Below are positions 28,908 to 38,499 of a stretch of 64,000 bases of DNA, piece by piece (positions within the stretch are counted from its first letter, which is position 1; every line of letters starts with the position of its first letter). A program made the translations under genes and the position numbers. This DNA is from JAPLIS01 sp963719415 (GTDB lineage: Bacteria; Babelota; Babeliae; Babelales; Vermiphilaceae), in contig OY970383.1 in the NCBI GenBank assembly GCA_963719415.1, forward strand, positions 434,001 to 498,000, written 5' to 3'. The notes under the pieces are model-generated. The model was given only the letters and a program-made list of their open reading frames with translations. It did no database searches and was not told where the DNA came from.

Positions 28908-31900
28908 ATGAAAAAAATACAATATGCATCTTTTGTCTGTTTCCTCTTCTTAGTTGCTACAAAATCCATTCTACATGGCGCTGTTCAAAAATACGGTCAA
29001 ACAAATTCACACCATTCTAAAAAACTTTTCGGCGCTACCAGTTATAACTCAAGCTTTGATGAAAACTCACATGATCATCAACCTGATCTTTGGCCTGAAG
29101 AGCGCAATTCTGAATCCATGACAGGCCATCATACTTCTTCAAGTCAAGCATTCCCGGAAACTCCATACATAAAAATAGGAAATAGGCTGATAGGACGTAC
29201 AGGAACATCGAAACAAAAATTAGAAAAAGAAAAAGAAAAAGAAAAAGAAAAAAAACGAGAAAAAAAGAAACGAAATAAACAAAACCAACGAAAACGAGCA
29301 CGATTGTTCTCAAAAATAGAACAAGATTTACTAAAAGTTCGCCAAGGCAATAGTAGAATATTGAGGATAAAAAAAGAAGAGACTCAACATGCTCTTGAAA
29401 AATCAATGGCCGAAACAACGCCCCTTACTCCGCCAGTTTTACCAGATTTTGATAGATTTCTTCCAGCTATGCAAAAAGCAGTAAATATAAGTCTATACTC
29501 CTACTCAATACCAAGGATACTAGATATACCCGATCTGAGTAGTCGTGAAAATATGCAAAGTTTAGGGATTTTCATAAATAACGCATCACAAGATAATGTA
29601 CTGCAGGAAAATAAACAGGCTAATATAGTTGCATTGGCGGTGTGCTGGGCTACCGAACATTGTCTTTCCGCTGCATTTGAAAAACTTAAAGCTGAAAAAA
29701 TATCACAAGAAGAAAAACAAGAACAAGAAAAAAATCTACTAGAATTACCACTAAGTTCAAATACAGCAACGAGCAACATAACTATTGGGCCAAAAAAAAA
29801 CTTAACAACAGTCACAAAAAAAGGACCCAACTCTGAAAATTCCCACAACGATCTTCTTAACATAGACTTTCCTGAATCCGACCATGAATCGGACCAAGAT
29901 ACCCAACCTAATTCGCCTATCTATCAAAATGCCTTGCCTGCCTACGACAACCAACCGCTAGACGACGAAAACCTCGCTGAAGAATCTTTTCCCGGAAACA
30001 CAAACCCTAAAAAACCGGAAATCTCGCAAACCCAGCAGTATGAACTAACAGAAAAAGGAAAGCAAGTGCTCGCAGGGCTTTTACATCAACTTCCTGCTCA
30101 TGCAATACCACCTTCAATAGATAGTAATAAAAAGACAGGCGTAAAAAATACCCTTATTACTCCTGAGCAAACAGCAAGAGATTTACTAAAATCACCTAAC
30201 AATGATATGAAAAAAGGGATAATTGATATAGATTATTGCTTACCTCCTTGGGACAATAGAACCTCTTCGCCAGCTCCATCACTACCTACACTGCCGTCTT
30301 CATCGCTACCACCCCAATTAAACAACAGATGTCATGGAGATATGTGCAAAGAAACAGCTTCTAGCAAATGTGCAATCTGTAAAGTAGTTTCCTATTGCTC
30401 TAAAAAATGTCAGGTAAATAGCTGGCAAGATCACAAAATAATCTGCCAATCTATTAGGCAAGAACAAATCAGAACACAAAAAGAAGCTCCATCTAACTAT
30501 GAATCTTTGCTAAAAATATCATTAACTCCAGAACAAGAAAAAGCGCTACAATTAGATGAGCTCAAAAGAATAAAAGAAAATTATAAAATAACACAAAAAA
30601 AAATAAAAAAAAATACAGTACAAGCAACGTCTATAAGTCAAAAATTAATTAATGCAATAGAAACATATGAAAAAAATAAATCAATCGAAAATAGATGTCT
30701 TGTCTTTGACTTAAAAAATGAATTATTAGAAATTGGACATAATAGCTTAGATAAAAAGCTCCAAAAAGCTCTCTTGGCACAAGTCGATGAGCTTTTATCA
30801 ACTTCACCTAAAAAGCTAGAAAATAAGCTCCCAGACCAAAATAATAATTATAACCAAGAACAGCATTCAAAACATATTGCTAAAAACCCGACTCCTCCAC
30901 CAACTCCTTCACCAGAGCAAAATATATTAGAAAAATTTAATATAGGGAAGATCGCAGAAAAAGGGGCTGAGGTAGCAGTAATGCTTCGTCTACATGCTAT
31001 AAAAAAAAATTCAACGCCGGCTACTTTCCTTGCTAATCAATATTTTTGTCAACATTGTCAAACTCCTAACTTCGACGATCCTGATACGAAAAAAGATGTC
31101 AATTATTTTCTACAACAATCACAAGCTCATGGGGACAATAATAAGCCACTTTTTTCTATACCTGAATTGATTCAACGCTGGGTAAATGAAAAATTCATCC
31201 CCGCCCAACAAATAAAAATCAAAGAACAGCAAGAAAAAGAAGAGTTAGAACAAAAAAAACGACGACAAGACGCTGAAGAAAAAGAAAACAAATCAGCGCA
31301 ATTAGTGATTGCCATGCAACAACTAATTGCTGAACCAAAAAATTCTCCCAGCCATTCGATTTATTTTGAAAAATTCAGAACATTATTCTATGCCAACTAT
31401 AGGCTAGTCGGAACCGATGTTGAAAGACATCTATCTTTGCTTAACTCTCTTGTTCGAAAATATAGACTAGGGCATAATGCATGGAAGCCAGAACGGGTAA
31501 AACAGAGTTCAGCTGCCGACAGAACCTTGGCTAAACCTAAAAAAAATAAATCTAAACATGGCAACGGTAACAAAATAGCTACTTCTACTCATTGTCGCAA
31601 ACAAGATATTTCAAAATCTATCCAAAAACTAGCCGACACCATTATCGCCACCCGCAACAGACTTAAACTAAACTCAAAGTCTGCTCAATCTTTATCTGCA
31701 GAAGCAGAAGCAAAAGTCTGTGCCGAGGACTATGCTTTATTCAGATGGGGATTAACAAACGTCCCACTAGAACAGCCAGCTCCAGAACCTGCGCTGCCAC
31801 CAGAACCTACAGAAGAAGAAGCCAAAAATGCAGCTCAAGCGCTTGCTACGCAATCATATATAATGCGCCATGGAGGACTCACCATAACAGTCGATCCCCA

Positions 31901-32270
31901 TACTAAAAAACATCATGTTTTTAATGATCTTCGGTACAACGCCGGACAGATAGACGAGCGATACGATGATGGCTGTTATAGAATTGGAAACACTACCTTT
32001 TTTCCAAGCACCATGAAAGAAGAAGACCTTCTTGAAAGAATTGGTCGTGCTATTGAAGAAAATGGCATTCCCTTTACTGATAACAAAGGGAACACCATAA
32101 TTATGGCGAAATTACCTCAAAATCGGGGTGATTCAGGGCCATCAGTGTTGCATCGTATTCACATCTTAGTAGTTATGCAAAAAAAGAACCCTGGCACCAT
32201 AAAAACATATTATCGTATACATCTAAAAACATACGATAGATTATGTTTAAAAGCACAAAATAACCTGTAA
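28908..32270 (+). CDS. Large secreted MYND-finger protein, family member 3
   Basis: A 1120-residue protein, the most divergent of the three. A signal peptide (MKKIQYASFVCFLFLVATKSILHGA) precedes a Lys/Glu repeat tract (KEKEKEKEKKREKKK, near residue 110). A MYND finger lies at about residues 475-513 (CHGDMC, CAIC, SYCSKKCQ, W, H, C). A short segment (SAQLVIAMQQLIAEPKNSP to NAWKPERVKQSS) is shared with members 1 and 2. The C-terminal domain keeps the core pattern: TKKHHVFNDLRYN, DGCYRIGNTTFFPSTMKEED and KLPQNRGD correspond to the same positions in the sister proteins. Stretches of Pro/Ser-rich sequence between these parts look disordered. Together the three suggest a host-directed effector family, by inference only. 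Confidence 0.82.
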   Translation: MKKIQYASFVCFLFLVATKSILHGAVQKYGQTNSHHSKKLFGATSYNSSFDENSHDHQPDLWPEERNSESMTGHHTSSSQAFPETPYIKIGNRLIGRTGTSKQKLEKEKEKEKEKKREKKKRNKQNQRKRARLFSKIEQDLLKVRQGNSRILRIKKEETQHALEKSMAETTPLTPPVLPDFDRFLPAMQKAVNISLYSYSIPRILDIPDLSSRENMQSLGIFINNASQDNVLQENKQANIVALAVCWATEHCLSAAFEKLKAEKISQEEKQEQEKNLLELPLSSNTATSNITIGPKKNLTTVTKKGPNSENSHNDLLNIDFPESDHESDQDTQPNSPIYQNALPAYDNQPLDDENLAEESFPGNTNPKKPEISQTQQYELTEKGKQVLAGLLHQLPAHAIPPSIDSNKKTGVKNTLITPEQTARDLLKSPNNDMKKGIIDIDYCLPPWDNRTSSPAPSLPTLPSSSLPPQLNNRCHGDMCKETASSKCAICKVVSYCSKKCQVNSWQDHKIICQSIRQEQIRTQKEAPSNYESLLKISLTPEQEKALQLDELKRIKENYKITQKKIKKNTVQATSISQKLINAIETYEKNKSIENRCLVFDLKNELLEIGHNSLDKKLQKALLAQVDELLSTSPKKLENKLPDQNNNYNQEQHSKHIAKNPTPPPTPSPEQNILEKFNIGKIAEKGAEVAVMLRLHAIKKNSTPATFLANQYFCQHCQTPNFDDPDTKKDVNYFLQQSQAHGDNNKPLFSIPELIQRWVNEKFIPAQQIKIKEQQEKEELEQKKRRQDAEEKENKSAQLVIAMQQLIAEPKNSPSHSIYFEKFRTLFYANYRLVGTDVERHLSLLNSLVRKYRLGHNAWKPERVKQSSAADRTLAKPKKNKSKHGNGNKIATSTHCRKQDISKSIQKLADTIIATRNRLKLNSKSAQSLSAEAEAKVCAEDYALFRWGLTNVPLEQPAPEPALPPEPTEEEAKNAAQALATQSYIMRHGGLTITVDPHTKKHHVFNDLRYNAGQIDERYDDGCYRIGNTTFFPSTMKEEDLLERIGRAIEENGIPFTDNKGNTIIMAKLPQNRGDSGPSVLHRIHILVVMQKKNPGTIKTYYRIHLKTYDRLCLKAQNNL

Positions 32271-32299
32271 TAAATAGATCTCAAACGCCGGCTCCTAAA

Positions 32300-32479
32300 T
32301 AACACGAACTCGCTATAAACAATCAGTGCCTTACAGCTTTTTTTGTAAGTTAAATATTTTTGTAAGTTAGAATATATGTGTTAGTGGCCCTTATGGGGGC
32401 CACTAATGGAAAGTTTTAGTACACTGCAAAACGAATATCCAAGCTATTTTTACGATCTTTTTACACCGAGCTCAGGTTT
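32300..32479. repeat. 180-bp palindromic element, copy 3 (diverged)
   Basis: Same length and order of parts as the copies after members 1 and 2, but more diverged. The ends are TAACACGAACTCGC and CCGAGCTCAGGTTT; inside are two TTTTTGTAAGTTA units and the hairpin TTAGTGGCCC/GGGGCCACTAA. The rest of the spacer to 32694 is AT-rich, with no gene seen. Confidence 0.65.
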
Positions 32480-32694
32480 TTTATAGTCTTCTTACCATAC
32501 GTTAAAAATTCTCGCTTCTGGACACGGCGCAGGCCAAAATCAAACTATTTCACAAACTTTTAATATTTTACCTGTTTAGAACTTTTTATTTAGCTCTTAT
32601 TATAGACTTCTTATAAAAGAGCGATAATATTTACTACCATGAAAAGTGCAAAAAAATTAGTATACATTAAAAAAGATATGAGCCTAAACGATAA

Positions 32695-34152
32695 TTAGGC
32701 TGAAAAAAGAGAAACAAGCTCGTAGACACTACTAAAACGATATATCTTAATATCCGGTATTTTTTCAATACTCTGATCTTTGGCAACGATAAGATTGATA
32801 ATGCCAAACTTATGCGCTTCTTTTACTAAAATAGCACTATGCTTAATCGGCTTAATAGCTCCAGTAAGACTAATTTCACCCAAAACAATCGATTTTTCAG
32901 GAATAGGCTGCTGAAAATAACTAGACAAAAGAGCGAGCGCAATACCCATATCGGTAGAATTACCTTTAACTTTAATGCCGCCACTGATTTTAAAAAAAAT
33001 ATCATGCATATTAAGCTTAATAAAAAGATATTTTTGCAAAATAGCAGCAATAAGAACCACCTGCTTGTGATCCACCCCTGAGACTACTCGCTGAGGGATA
33101 CCAAATTTTGATTCTATAGTCAACGCTTGTAGTTCTAAGAGGAGAGGGCGGGTTCCTTCTATAACACTCACCAATACTGATCCTGGTGCGTGTGTATGGC
33201 CACTCAAAAGATGTTTATTAATATTTGGCTCTTGAACTAGACCATTTTCATACATATGAAAAAAACCGACTTCGTCTATCGGCCCAAATCTATTTTTAAC
33301 GGCACTCAATACCCGCGTTTGAAAACGATCTTCTGATTGCAGATAAAAAACAGCATCAACCATATGTTCCAAGACCTTGGGTCCTGCAAGAACGCCTTCT
33401 TTGGTTATATGTCCGCTCACCACTAAGGTGATATTATGCTCTTTTGCTAAACGCATTAATTGAAAAACGGACTCACGTACCTGATTAACAGAACCAGGGA
33501 TGCTATGAGAATCGCTACTATAACAATTTTGAATAGAATCAATAATAACGATATCTGGCTTATCCTGTTGTGCAATAGCAACAATCGTTTCTAAATTAGA
33601 TTGATCAGAACATAATAATCTATCACCAACTCCATTTTTACTATCATTATCTATGTTACTTTTACTGTTATCGCGCGCGCTATTATCGTTATTAGTATCC
33701 TTATCAGGGAGTTTCTCTTGGACACATTTAAGACGTCGCGCTCGTTGTAAAATCTGCTGCAGCGATTCTTCGGTGGAAAAATAATATACTCTATAATCCC
33801 TGGAAAGATTATGCGAAATTTGCAATAATAAGGTTGATTTTCCAATACCCGGATCACCCGTCAATACAATAAAAGAAGAGGGCACAATACCGCCACCCAT
33901 TACCCTATCCCACTCTTCTATATTAGTTAATATCCGCGTTTCTGTTACCTGCTTTATAGACTGCAAAGAAGTCATACTTGGCAGTCCCCCATTTAAAGTC
34001 CCTTGCGTTCTTACTGCACCTGCAACCGGAACAACTTCCACGCACAGATTCCACTCATTGCAATCAGGACAGCATCCAAGCCATTTTATACTTTTATAAG
34101 CACAGCCTGAACAGGTATAACTCTTTTTAGCTTTATCAATTTTACCTATCAT
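32695..34152 (-). CDS. radA: DNA repair protein RadA
   Basis: RadA is a RecA-like ATPase that drives branch migration in recombination. The N-terminal zinc finger (CSGC, then CCPDC), Walker A GDPGIGKSTL, the RadA-specific KNRFG motif and the C-terminal Lon-like domain (GGIKVKGNSTDMGIALALLS, VLGEISLTGAIKPI) are all present. The protein has 485 residues, about 25-30 longer than usual; the excess is a polar insert (DTNNDNSARDNSKSNIDNDS, residues about 151-170) between the Walker A and B regions. The insert is low-complexity and probably a surface loop. The gene lies 16 bases downstream of tdk on the same strand. Confidence 0.95.
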   Translation of the reverse strand: MIGKIDKAKKSYTCSGCAYKSIKWLGCCPDCNEWNLCVEVVPVAGAVRTQGTLNGGLPSMTSLQSIKQVTETRILTNIEEWDRVMGGGIVPSSFIVLTGDPGIGKSTLLLQISHNLSRDYRVYYFSTEESLQQILQRARRLKCVQEKLPDKDTNNDNSARDNSKSNIDNDSKNGVGDRLLCSDQSNLETIVAIAQQDKPDIVIIDSIQNCYSSDSHSIPGSVNQVRESVFQLMRLAKEHNITLVVSGHITKEGVLAGPKVLEHMVDAVFYLQSEDRFQTRVLSAVKNRFGPIDEVGFFHMYENGLVQEPNINKHLLSGHTHAPGSVLVSVIEGTRPLLLELQALTIESKFGIPQRVVSGVDHKQVVLIAAILQKYLFIKLNMHDIFFKISGGIKVKGNSTDMGIALALLSSYFQQPIPEKSIVLGEISLTGAIKPIKHSAILVKEAHKFGIINLIVAKDQSIEKIPDIKIYRFSSVYELVSLFSA

Positions 34153-34168
34153 GATCTAATTAAAATAC

Positions 34169-34780
34169 CTACTTTTGTAATACATACGATTTTTTATCGA
34201 TCTGATAACAACCTCTACAGCGAGCTTGATACGCTTCTTGAGCACCTATTAAAATAATTGGATCATTAAATCGTGCCGGCTTACCATCAACCAATCTCTG
34301 CGTACACATGGCATTATTGCCACACTCAACACATATTGCCTGCAGCTTGAGGACAACATCAGCAATAGCAAGAAGGGTTGGCATCGGGCCAAAAGGAATA
34401 CCGCGAAAATCAGTATCAAGACCAGCAACAATCACTCTTTTTCCAGCATCAACTAACGCACACAGGATAGGGATAATCTCATTATTAAAAAACTGCACTT
34501 CATCTATACCAACCACATCGATAACATTCTTTTCAGCAATATCAGCAATAGATTCTGGCTGATGGGTTGCAAAAGCTTCAAGCGAAGTACCGTTATGAGA
34601 GACAACCGACTTGCAAGAACTCCGATTATCAAGTGAATGCTTAAAAACAGCCGTTTTTTGCTTAGCAATAGTTGCACGACGCAAGCGTCGAATTAATTCT
34701 TCTGATTTACCTGAAAACATAGGTCCACAAATAACTTCAAGAGATCCACTTTTTTCGGTACTATAAGAAGATAGAGACAT
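34169..34780 (-). CDS. tdk: Thymidine kinase
   Basis: Thymidine kinase phosphorylates thymidine for dTTP salvage. The protein has Walker A GPMFSGKSEELIRR, the VGIDEVQFF motif (Walker B), GLDTDFRGIPFGP (lasso region) and a four-cysteine zinc site (CVECGNNAMC, then CRGC). At 203 residues it is a normal type II TK. AAAGGA precedes the ATG at 34780. A salvage enzyme fits a bacterium that takes nucleosides from a host. radA follows immediately, so the two are probably cotranscribed. Confidence 0.95.
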   Translation of the reverse strand: MSLSSYSTEKSGSLEVICGPMFSGKSEELIRRLRRATIAKQKTAVFKHSLDNRSSCKSVVSHNGTSLEAFATHQPESIADIAEKNVIDVVGIDEVQFFNNEIIPILCALVDAGKRVIVAGLDTDFRGIPFGPMPTLLAIADVVLKLQAICVECGNNAMCTQRLVDGKPARFNDPIILIGAQEAYQARCRGCYQIDKKSYVLQK

Positions 34781-34872
34781 AAAAATCCTTTAAAAATAGG
34801 CATAAAATAATACGATGGCTCTTCTTAGGATACGATATCACTTTATTTTTTCAACAGAAAGTATGAGCTCCT

Positions 34873-35574
34873 ATGCAACTAAATAAATTTCTCTCTCATT
34901 CCGGTCTTTGCTCTCGTCGTAATGCAGTTCTTTTAATCAGAGAAGGAAGGGTAAAAGTAAATGGGAAAACGGTCATCGAGCCTGGTTTCCAAGTAACCGA
35001 AAAAGATTCAGTAACGGCGAATGGCAAAAAGGTAACTATCGAAAGTAAACTTTATATCGTCATCAATAAACCCAAAGGGTATATTGCAACGGTATCTGAC
35101 GATAAGGGTCGATTAACGGTCCTTGATCTTTTAAGCGATAATATCAAAAAACGAGTTTATCCTGTTGGCCGCCTCGATCGTGATACAACAGGCCTTTTAC
35201 TTTTGACCAACGATGGAGAGCTTACTCAGCATCTTGCGCATCCCAAATATCAGGTACAAAAAACATATGTAGCACTTTTGGATAAAGAACTAGAAGCAGA
35301 AGATATGCTCAAAATAAAAACGGGGATTCGTCTGTCTGACGGCTTGGTCAAGGTTGATTCTGTTAATTTTTTATCCCACAAAGGGCGTAATCATGTTAGC
35401 GTCTCATTACATAGCGGTAAATATCGCGTTATTCGACGTCTCTTTGAATCTCTAGGCTATAACGTAATCAGCCTTGATAGAATAAAATTCGCATCTATAA
35501 CTAAATCTGGTTTGCAGCAAGGCATGTGGCGATTTTTACGAATTGGCGAGATTAAAAAATTAAAAGGCGAATAA
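34873..35574 (+). CDS. rluB: Ribosomal large subunit pseudouridine synthase, RluB/RsuA family
   Basis: The enzyme makes pseudouridine in rRNA. An N-terminal S4 RNA-binding domain (MQLNKFLSHSGLCSRRNAVL, VKVNGKTV) is followed by the RsuA-type catalytic domain with YPVGRLDRDTTGLLLLTNDG, where the Asp after GRLD is the nucleophile. HPKYQVQKTY and KYRVIRRLFESLG are family blocks. Length is 233 residues. RluB modifies 23S and RsuA 16S; the sequence alone does not settle which. The gene is divergent from tdk. Confidence 0.9.
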   Translation: MQLNKFLSHSGLCSRRNAVLLIREGRVKVNGKTVIEPGFQVTEKDSVTANGKKVTIESKLYIVINKPKGYIATVSDDKGRLTVLDLLSDNIKKRVYPVGRLDRDTTGLLLLTNDGELTQHLAHPKYQVQKTYVALLDKELEAEDMLKIKTGIRLSDGLVKVDSVNFLSHKGRNHVSVSLHSGKYRVIRRLFESLGYNVISLDRIKFASITKSGLQQGMWRFLRIGEIKKLKGE

Positions 35575-35626
35575 CAAAATTTTTAAAATAATACCAATTT
35601 CAGTTAATCGCCATGAATAGAATTAT

Positions 35627-35659
35627 CTAGCTATACCCGCCTCCGGCGGGTATAGCTAG
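35627..35659 (+). terminator. Rho-independent terminator after rluB
   Basis: A perfect 15-bp stem, CTAGCTATACCCGCC with GGCGGGTATAGCTAG, and a 3-base loop, followed by AATTATTTTTC. It sits 52 bases after the rluB stop. Confidence 0.85.
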
Positions 35660-35740
35660 AATTATTTTTCGTTCTTATTTGGTGAAACTAGTATAATTAA
35701 AATCTAAAAAATAATTAAAAAAAATAATTAAAGTAGAGAA

Positions 35741-35781
35741 ACTAAAAAGGGACTGTTATTATTAACAATCCCTTTTTAGTT
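35741..35781. terminator. Bidirectional terminator
   Basis: A hairpin of ACTAAAAAGGGA with TCCCTTTTTAGT around a short loop, T-rich on both sides. It lies 53 bases past the stop of the minus-strand gene at 35834 and can serve that gene as well as rluB. Confidence 0.75.
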
Positions 35782-35833
35782 TTTGTCTTACCAAAAAATC
35801 ACTTATCTAAAATTTTTGTAAACACTATTTTTT

Positions 35834-36844
35834 TTATCGTCCCAAATTAATTTCTTGATGTCCCAATTGAAGGTCATTTGGAGATTTTGAATTTGATAAT
35901 TTTGGTAATGCTGAGTTTAATGATTTTGGCGATGAGTTTGGAGAGAACTGTGATCTTGGTGATGGCTCAGGAGAATACAATGCTGCTTCTAACATTAAAC
36001 GCGTAGCATCCAAAGATCCATTTATCAACTGTAACGCTTGCGTTTCTTTTTTTGCTGCCAATAAGAGGTGTGAAACCAAAACTGATTGCGCTCTAACTTC
36101 TTCTTCTTGCCTTCTTTCTCTTTCACGTTGTTTAAATATCGCCTCATTCAGCAACGCCAAAGAATGATCTTCTGCAGCATGATTTTTGCGTTGAGTCTGA
36201 TGGCTGGCTACAATTGCTCTACCCAAACTATCAATACCACTGCCAAGTTGAGTTTGCCTAGCTACAATACGCTTTTTATTGAATTCGTCATCTTTCTTGA
36301 GCTGTTCAAAAGCTTGCTCAAAACCTTCCATCTGTCCATCTAAACTTGCTGCCCAAGCCGTATTAGCATTTGCATGCTTAGTCAAAGCTTCTGCTATCTC
36401 TTTGCCGTCCATGTCTGTCTCAAGCTCCGCCATTTGCGCTGCTGTACTATCAGCATAGCGCGATATTGCCTTACTTACATTAACAAGCTTACCATGAGCA
36501 CCGTCTACCATTTCCTGGTGTTGCTGTTGCACTCGCTCAGACCCTTCTTCTAGCACTTCCATTATTTCTACACTAGCATTATCTATACGCTCTTCAACGT
36601 TTTTTGTCATACGCGTAAGATCATTAGATGACATCGGCGCTTTTCTCCACCACAAATAACCCGCTCCAAATGTACCCACGGCTACACATACACCCGTTAA
36701 TTTTGCCCAAAATGACCAGCTATTATTTCTTCTTTCTAACGCACTCACCCTATCTGCAATACTATTATTTGCTGTAAACGTACACTGCGGCATTGAAATC
36801 AAACATATAGCCAAAAACATCAATAATCTAAAAAAATATTTCAC
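35834..36844 (-). CDS. Exported coiled-coil protein A
   Basis: A 336-residue protein of unknown function. The start is taken as GTG 36844, six bases after GGAGG; a TTG directly abutting that site is less likely. The signal peptide (MKYFFRLLMFLAICLISMPQCTFTA) is followed by a short membrane-like stretch (LTGVCVAVGTFGAGYLWW) and long helical heptad-like segments rich in Glu, Gln and Ala, e.g. VEERIDNASVEIMEVLEEGS. The C-terminus is a Ser/Pro-rich tail (SPEPSPRSQFSPNSSPKSL). It resembles the next gene in plan: signal, Trp-rich membrane-proximal part, coiled coil, Pro/Ser tail. The pair may be distant paralogues acting as envelope or host-facing structural proteins. Confidence 0.65.
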   Translation of the reverse strand: MKYFFRLLMFLAICLISMPQCTFTANNSIADRVSALERRNNSWSFWAKLTGVCVAVGTFGAGYLWWRKAPMSSNDLTRMTKNVEERIDNASVEIMEVLEEGSERVQQQHQEMVDGAHGKLVNVSKAISRYADSTAAQMAELETDMDGKEIAEALTKHANANTAWAASLDGQMEGFEQAFEQLKKDDEFNKKRIVARQTQLGSGIDSLGRAIVASHQTQRKNHAAEDHSLALLNEAIFKQRERERRQEEEVRAQSVLVSHLLLAAKKETQALQLINGSLDATRLMLEAALYSPEPSPRSQFSPNSSPKSLNSALPKLSNSKSPNDLQLGHQEINLGR

Positions 36845-36875
36845 AATCAACCTCCATCCAAAAAATTAGTATCTA

Positions 36876-38138
36876 TTATTTACTACCATTAAAAAAGTCC
36901 CCAGGAATTCTAACGCTTGATAACCCCGGAGTCCCTCGTGGCCTTAATCCACTCGGTATCGCTCGAGAACGAAACATGCCTCGTTGCGGCGTAGGATTCG
37001 ATGCTCCTGCCGGCAATCCTTCTACTGGCAATTTTTCTACTGCTCGCAATCCTTCTACTGGTTGGACGTCGTTATCATCCCCTGGCTCTTCTTTTGTTTC
37101 ATATTTCCACTCTTTCTCCAAAAATCCGGCCATAACAAAATCAGAATCTGTTATCTGTTGCTGTAACTGTTGCCGCAATAAATTGTTCTCTTTTGCTTGC
37201 TCATGTATTCTTTCTCTTTGCTTCACAATTTTTACCACAGCTCCTCTTGCCATATTCTCAACAACAGCTGCCCTATCTTCTACTTCTTTTCTTGCACGTT
37301 GAGCAAGCTTAAGTTGTTGATCTAGTTGAACTCGCACTTTTTTAAGGGTAGCAAGTTCTTCACGCAACTTATTATCATCCTCCGCTAATCCATTCACCCG
37401 TTCAACTGCAGCATCTACCACTTCTCTGCGTTTTTTCGATTCTTCATCATTTAATTTGGCATTTTCAGTGACTTTTTTTTCAAGTTTTTTTATTTCATCG
37501 TTACACTTAACGAACCGCGCTTCTTGCTGAGATTGCCAAGAACTGTGCTTTTCGCCCCATGTTTTCAAATTGTTATCCATCTTATCAAATCTAGTCTTAA
37601 AAGTTTCTTGAAAAGCCTCTTGACTGATCCTCACCCGTTCAAATTTTTGCTTATTTTGGTGCAGAGATAGCTGCTGCTGTCTAATCAATGCTCCCAATCT
37701 TTCTGTAAGGGTCTCCATAAACCCTTTTTGCTTTTTATCAACATCATCTATAGCCGATGTCAAAGTTTTGCCAGAAGCATCTATCTTATCGCTAACAGCT
37801 GCAAATTGCTCTCTAGCATTTTCTTTCACTTCTTTTGATGCTTTAGCGATATGAGCATTTAGTCTTGCCTCTGTATCTCTGGCCTCTTGTTTTGTTGCCC
37901 AGGAGAACCTGTATGCAAACCACGCCATCCAACCCATTTCGGATTCGTTAATTACAGGTAACGGCTCTGCAGCTTGCCTAACTCCGTCTAAAACGGCACT
38001 GGCAGCACGTCCAACTCCGTCTACTGCACCAGCAGCAGCAAAAGCGGCACAAGACACTTGCTGACATACAAAAAAACTACTCAACATAACAGATAGAATT
38101 ATCGCAGATAGCATTAAGCGCTGTTTTTTATTTTCCAT
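36876..38138 (-). CDS. Exported coiled-coil protein B
   Basis: A 420-residue protein of unknown function directly upstream of coiled-coil protein A (32 bases apart), so they are likely one operon. MENKKQRLMLSAIILSVMLSSFFVCQQVSCA is a signal peptide or anchor. Residues about 75-350 are almost continuous heptad-like helix with many Lys/Glu/Gln (e.g. EARFVKCNDEIKKLEKKVTE, LDQQLKLAQRARKEVEDRAA). The tail is Pro/Gly/Arg-rich (RSRAIPSGLRPRGTPGL). No enzymatic motif is visible. AAGGAAAA precedes the ATG. It may form rods or tethers at the cell surface. Confidence 0.65.
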   Translation of the reverse strand: MENKKQRLMLSAIILSVMLSSFFVCQQVSCAAFAAAGAVDGVGRAASAVLDGVRQAAEPLPVINESEMGWMAWFAYRFSWATKQEARDTEARLNAHIAKASKEVKENAREQFAAVSDKIDASGKTLTSAIDDVDKKQKGFMETLTERLGALIRQQQLSLHQNKQKFERVRISQEAFQETFKTRFDKMDNNLKTWGEKHSSWQSQQEARFVKCNDEIKKLEKKVTENAKLNDEESKKRREVVDAAVERVNGLAEDDNKLREELATLKKVRVQLDQQLKLAQRARKEVEDRAAVVENMARGAVVKIVKQRERIHEQAKENNLLRQQLQQQITDSDFVMAGFLEKEWKYETKEEPGDDNDVQPVEGLRAVEKLPVEGLPAGASNPTPQRGMFRSRAIPSGLRPRGTPGLSSVRIPGDFFNGSK

Positions 38139-38262
38139 ATATACATTTTCCTTATTAAATCATGTTTCATGTTAAAACAATTATACATAAAGACCATAAA
38201 AAAACAATTTAAATGCTAAAAAAAGCCTATATTTATCGTTTTTTTAATTTTTTTACAAAACA

Positions 38263-38299
38263 AATGCTACTAATCACTTAATACATGATTAGTAGCATT
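38263..38299 (-). terminator. Rho-independent terminator after the GT4 gene
   Basis: A perfect 14-bp stem, AATGCTACTAATCA with TGATTAGTAGCATT, and a 9-base loop, with T runs on the minus-strand 3' side. It lies in the 361-base spacer between the GT4 gene and coiled-coil protein B. The rest of that spacer (38300-38499) shows only small repeats such as AATTATCATGTG and ATTCTTCAA, with no gene. Confidence 0.75.
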
Positions 38300-38499
38300 C
38301 ATATTTTTCTCTGAACAAATTATCACCGGCAATTATCTTATAAAGTTACCATGTAGAATTATCATGTGCAATTATGGCCACCTATAGTTACGGTTACGGC
38401 ACGATAATTCTTCAACAACAATTCTTCAAAAAATAAGTCCCCAAAAAATAAGCCTGTCTCAGAATAGCTATTTCACCCAAACACATTAATCAAAAAATA

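Noticed and set aside
36976..37302. A 108-codon plus-strand frame rich in Ser and Thr
   Set aside because: It is the shadow of the repetitive coiled-coil gene on the minus strand.
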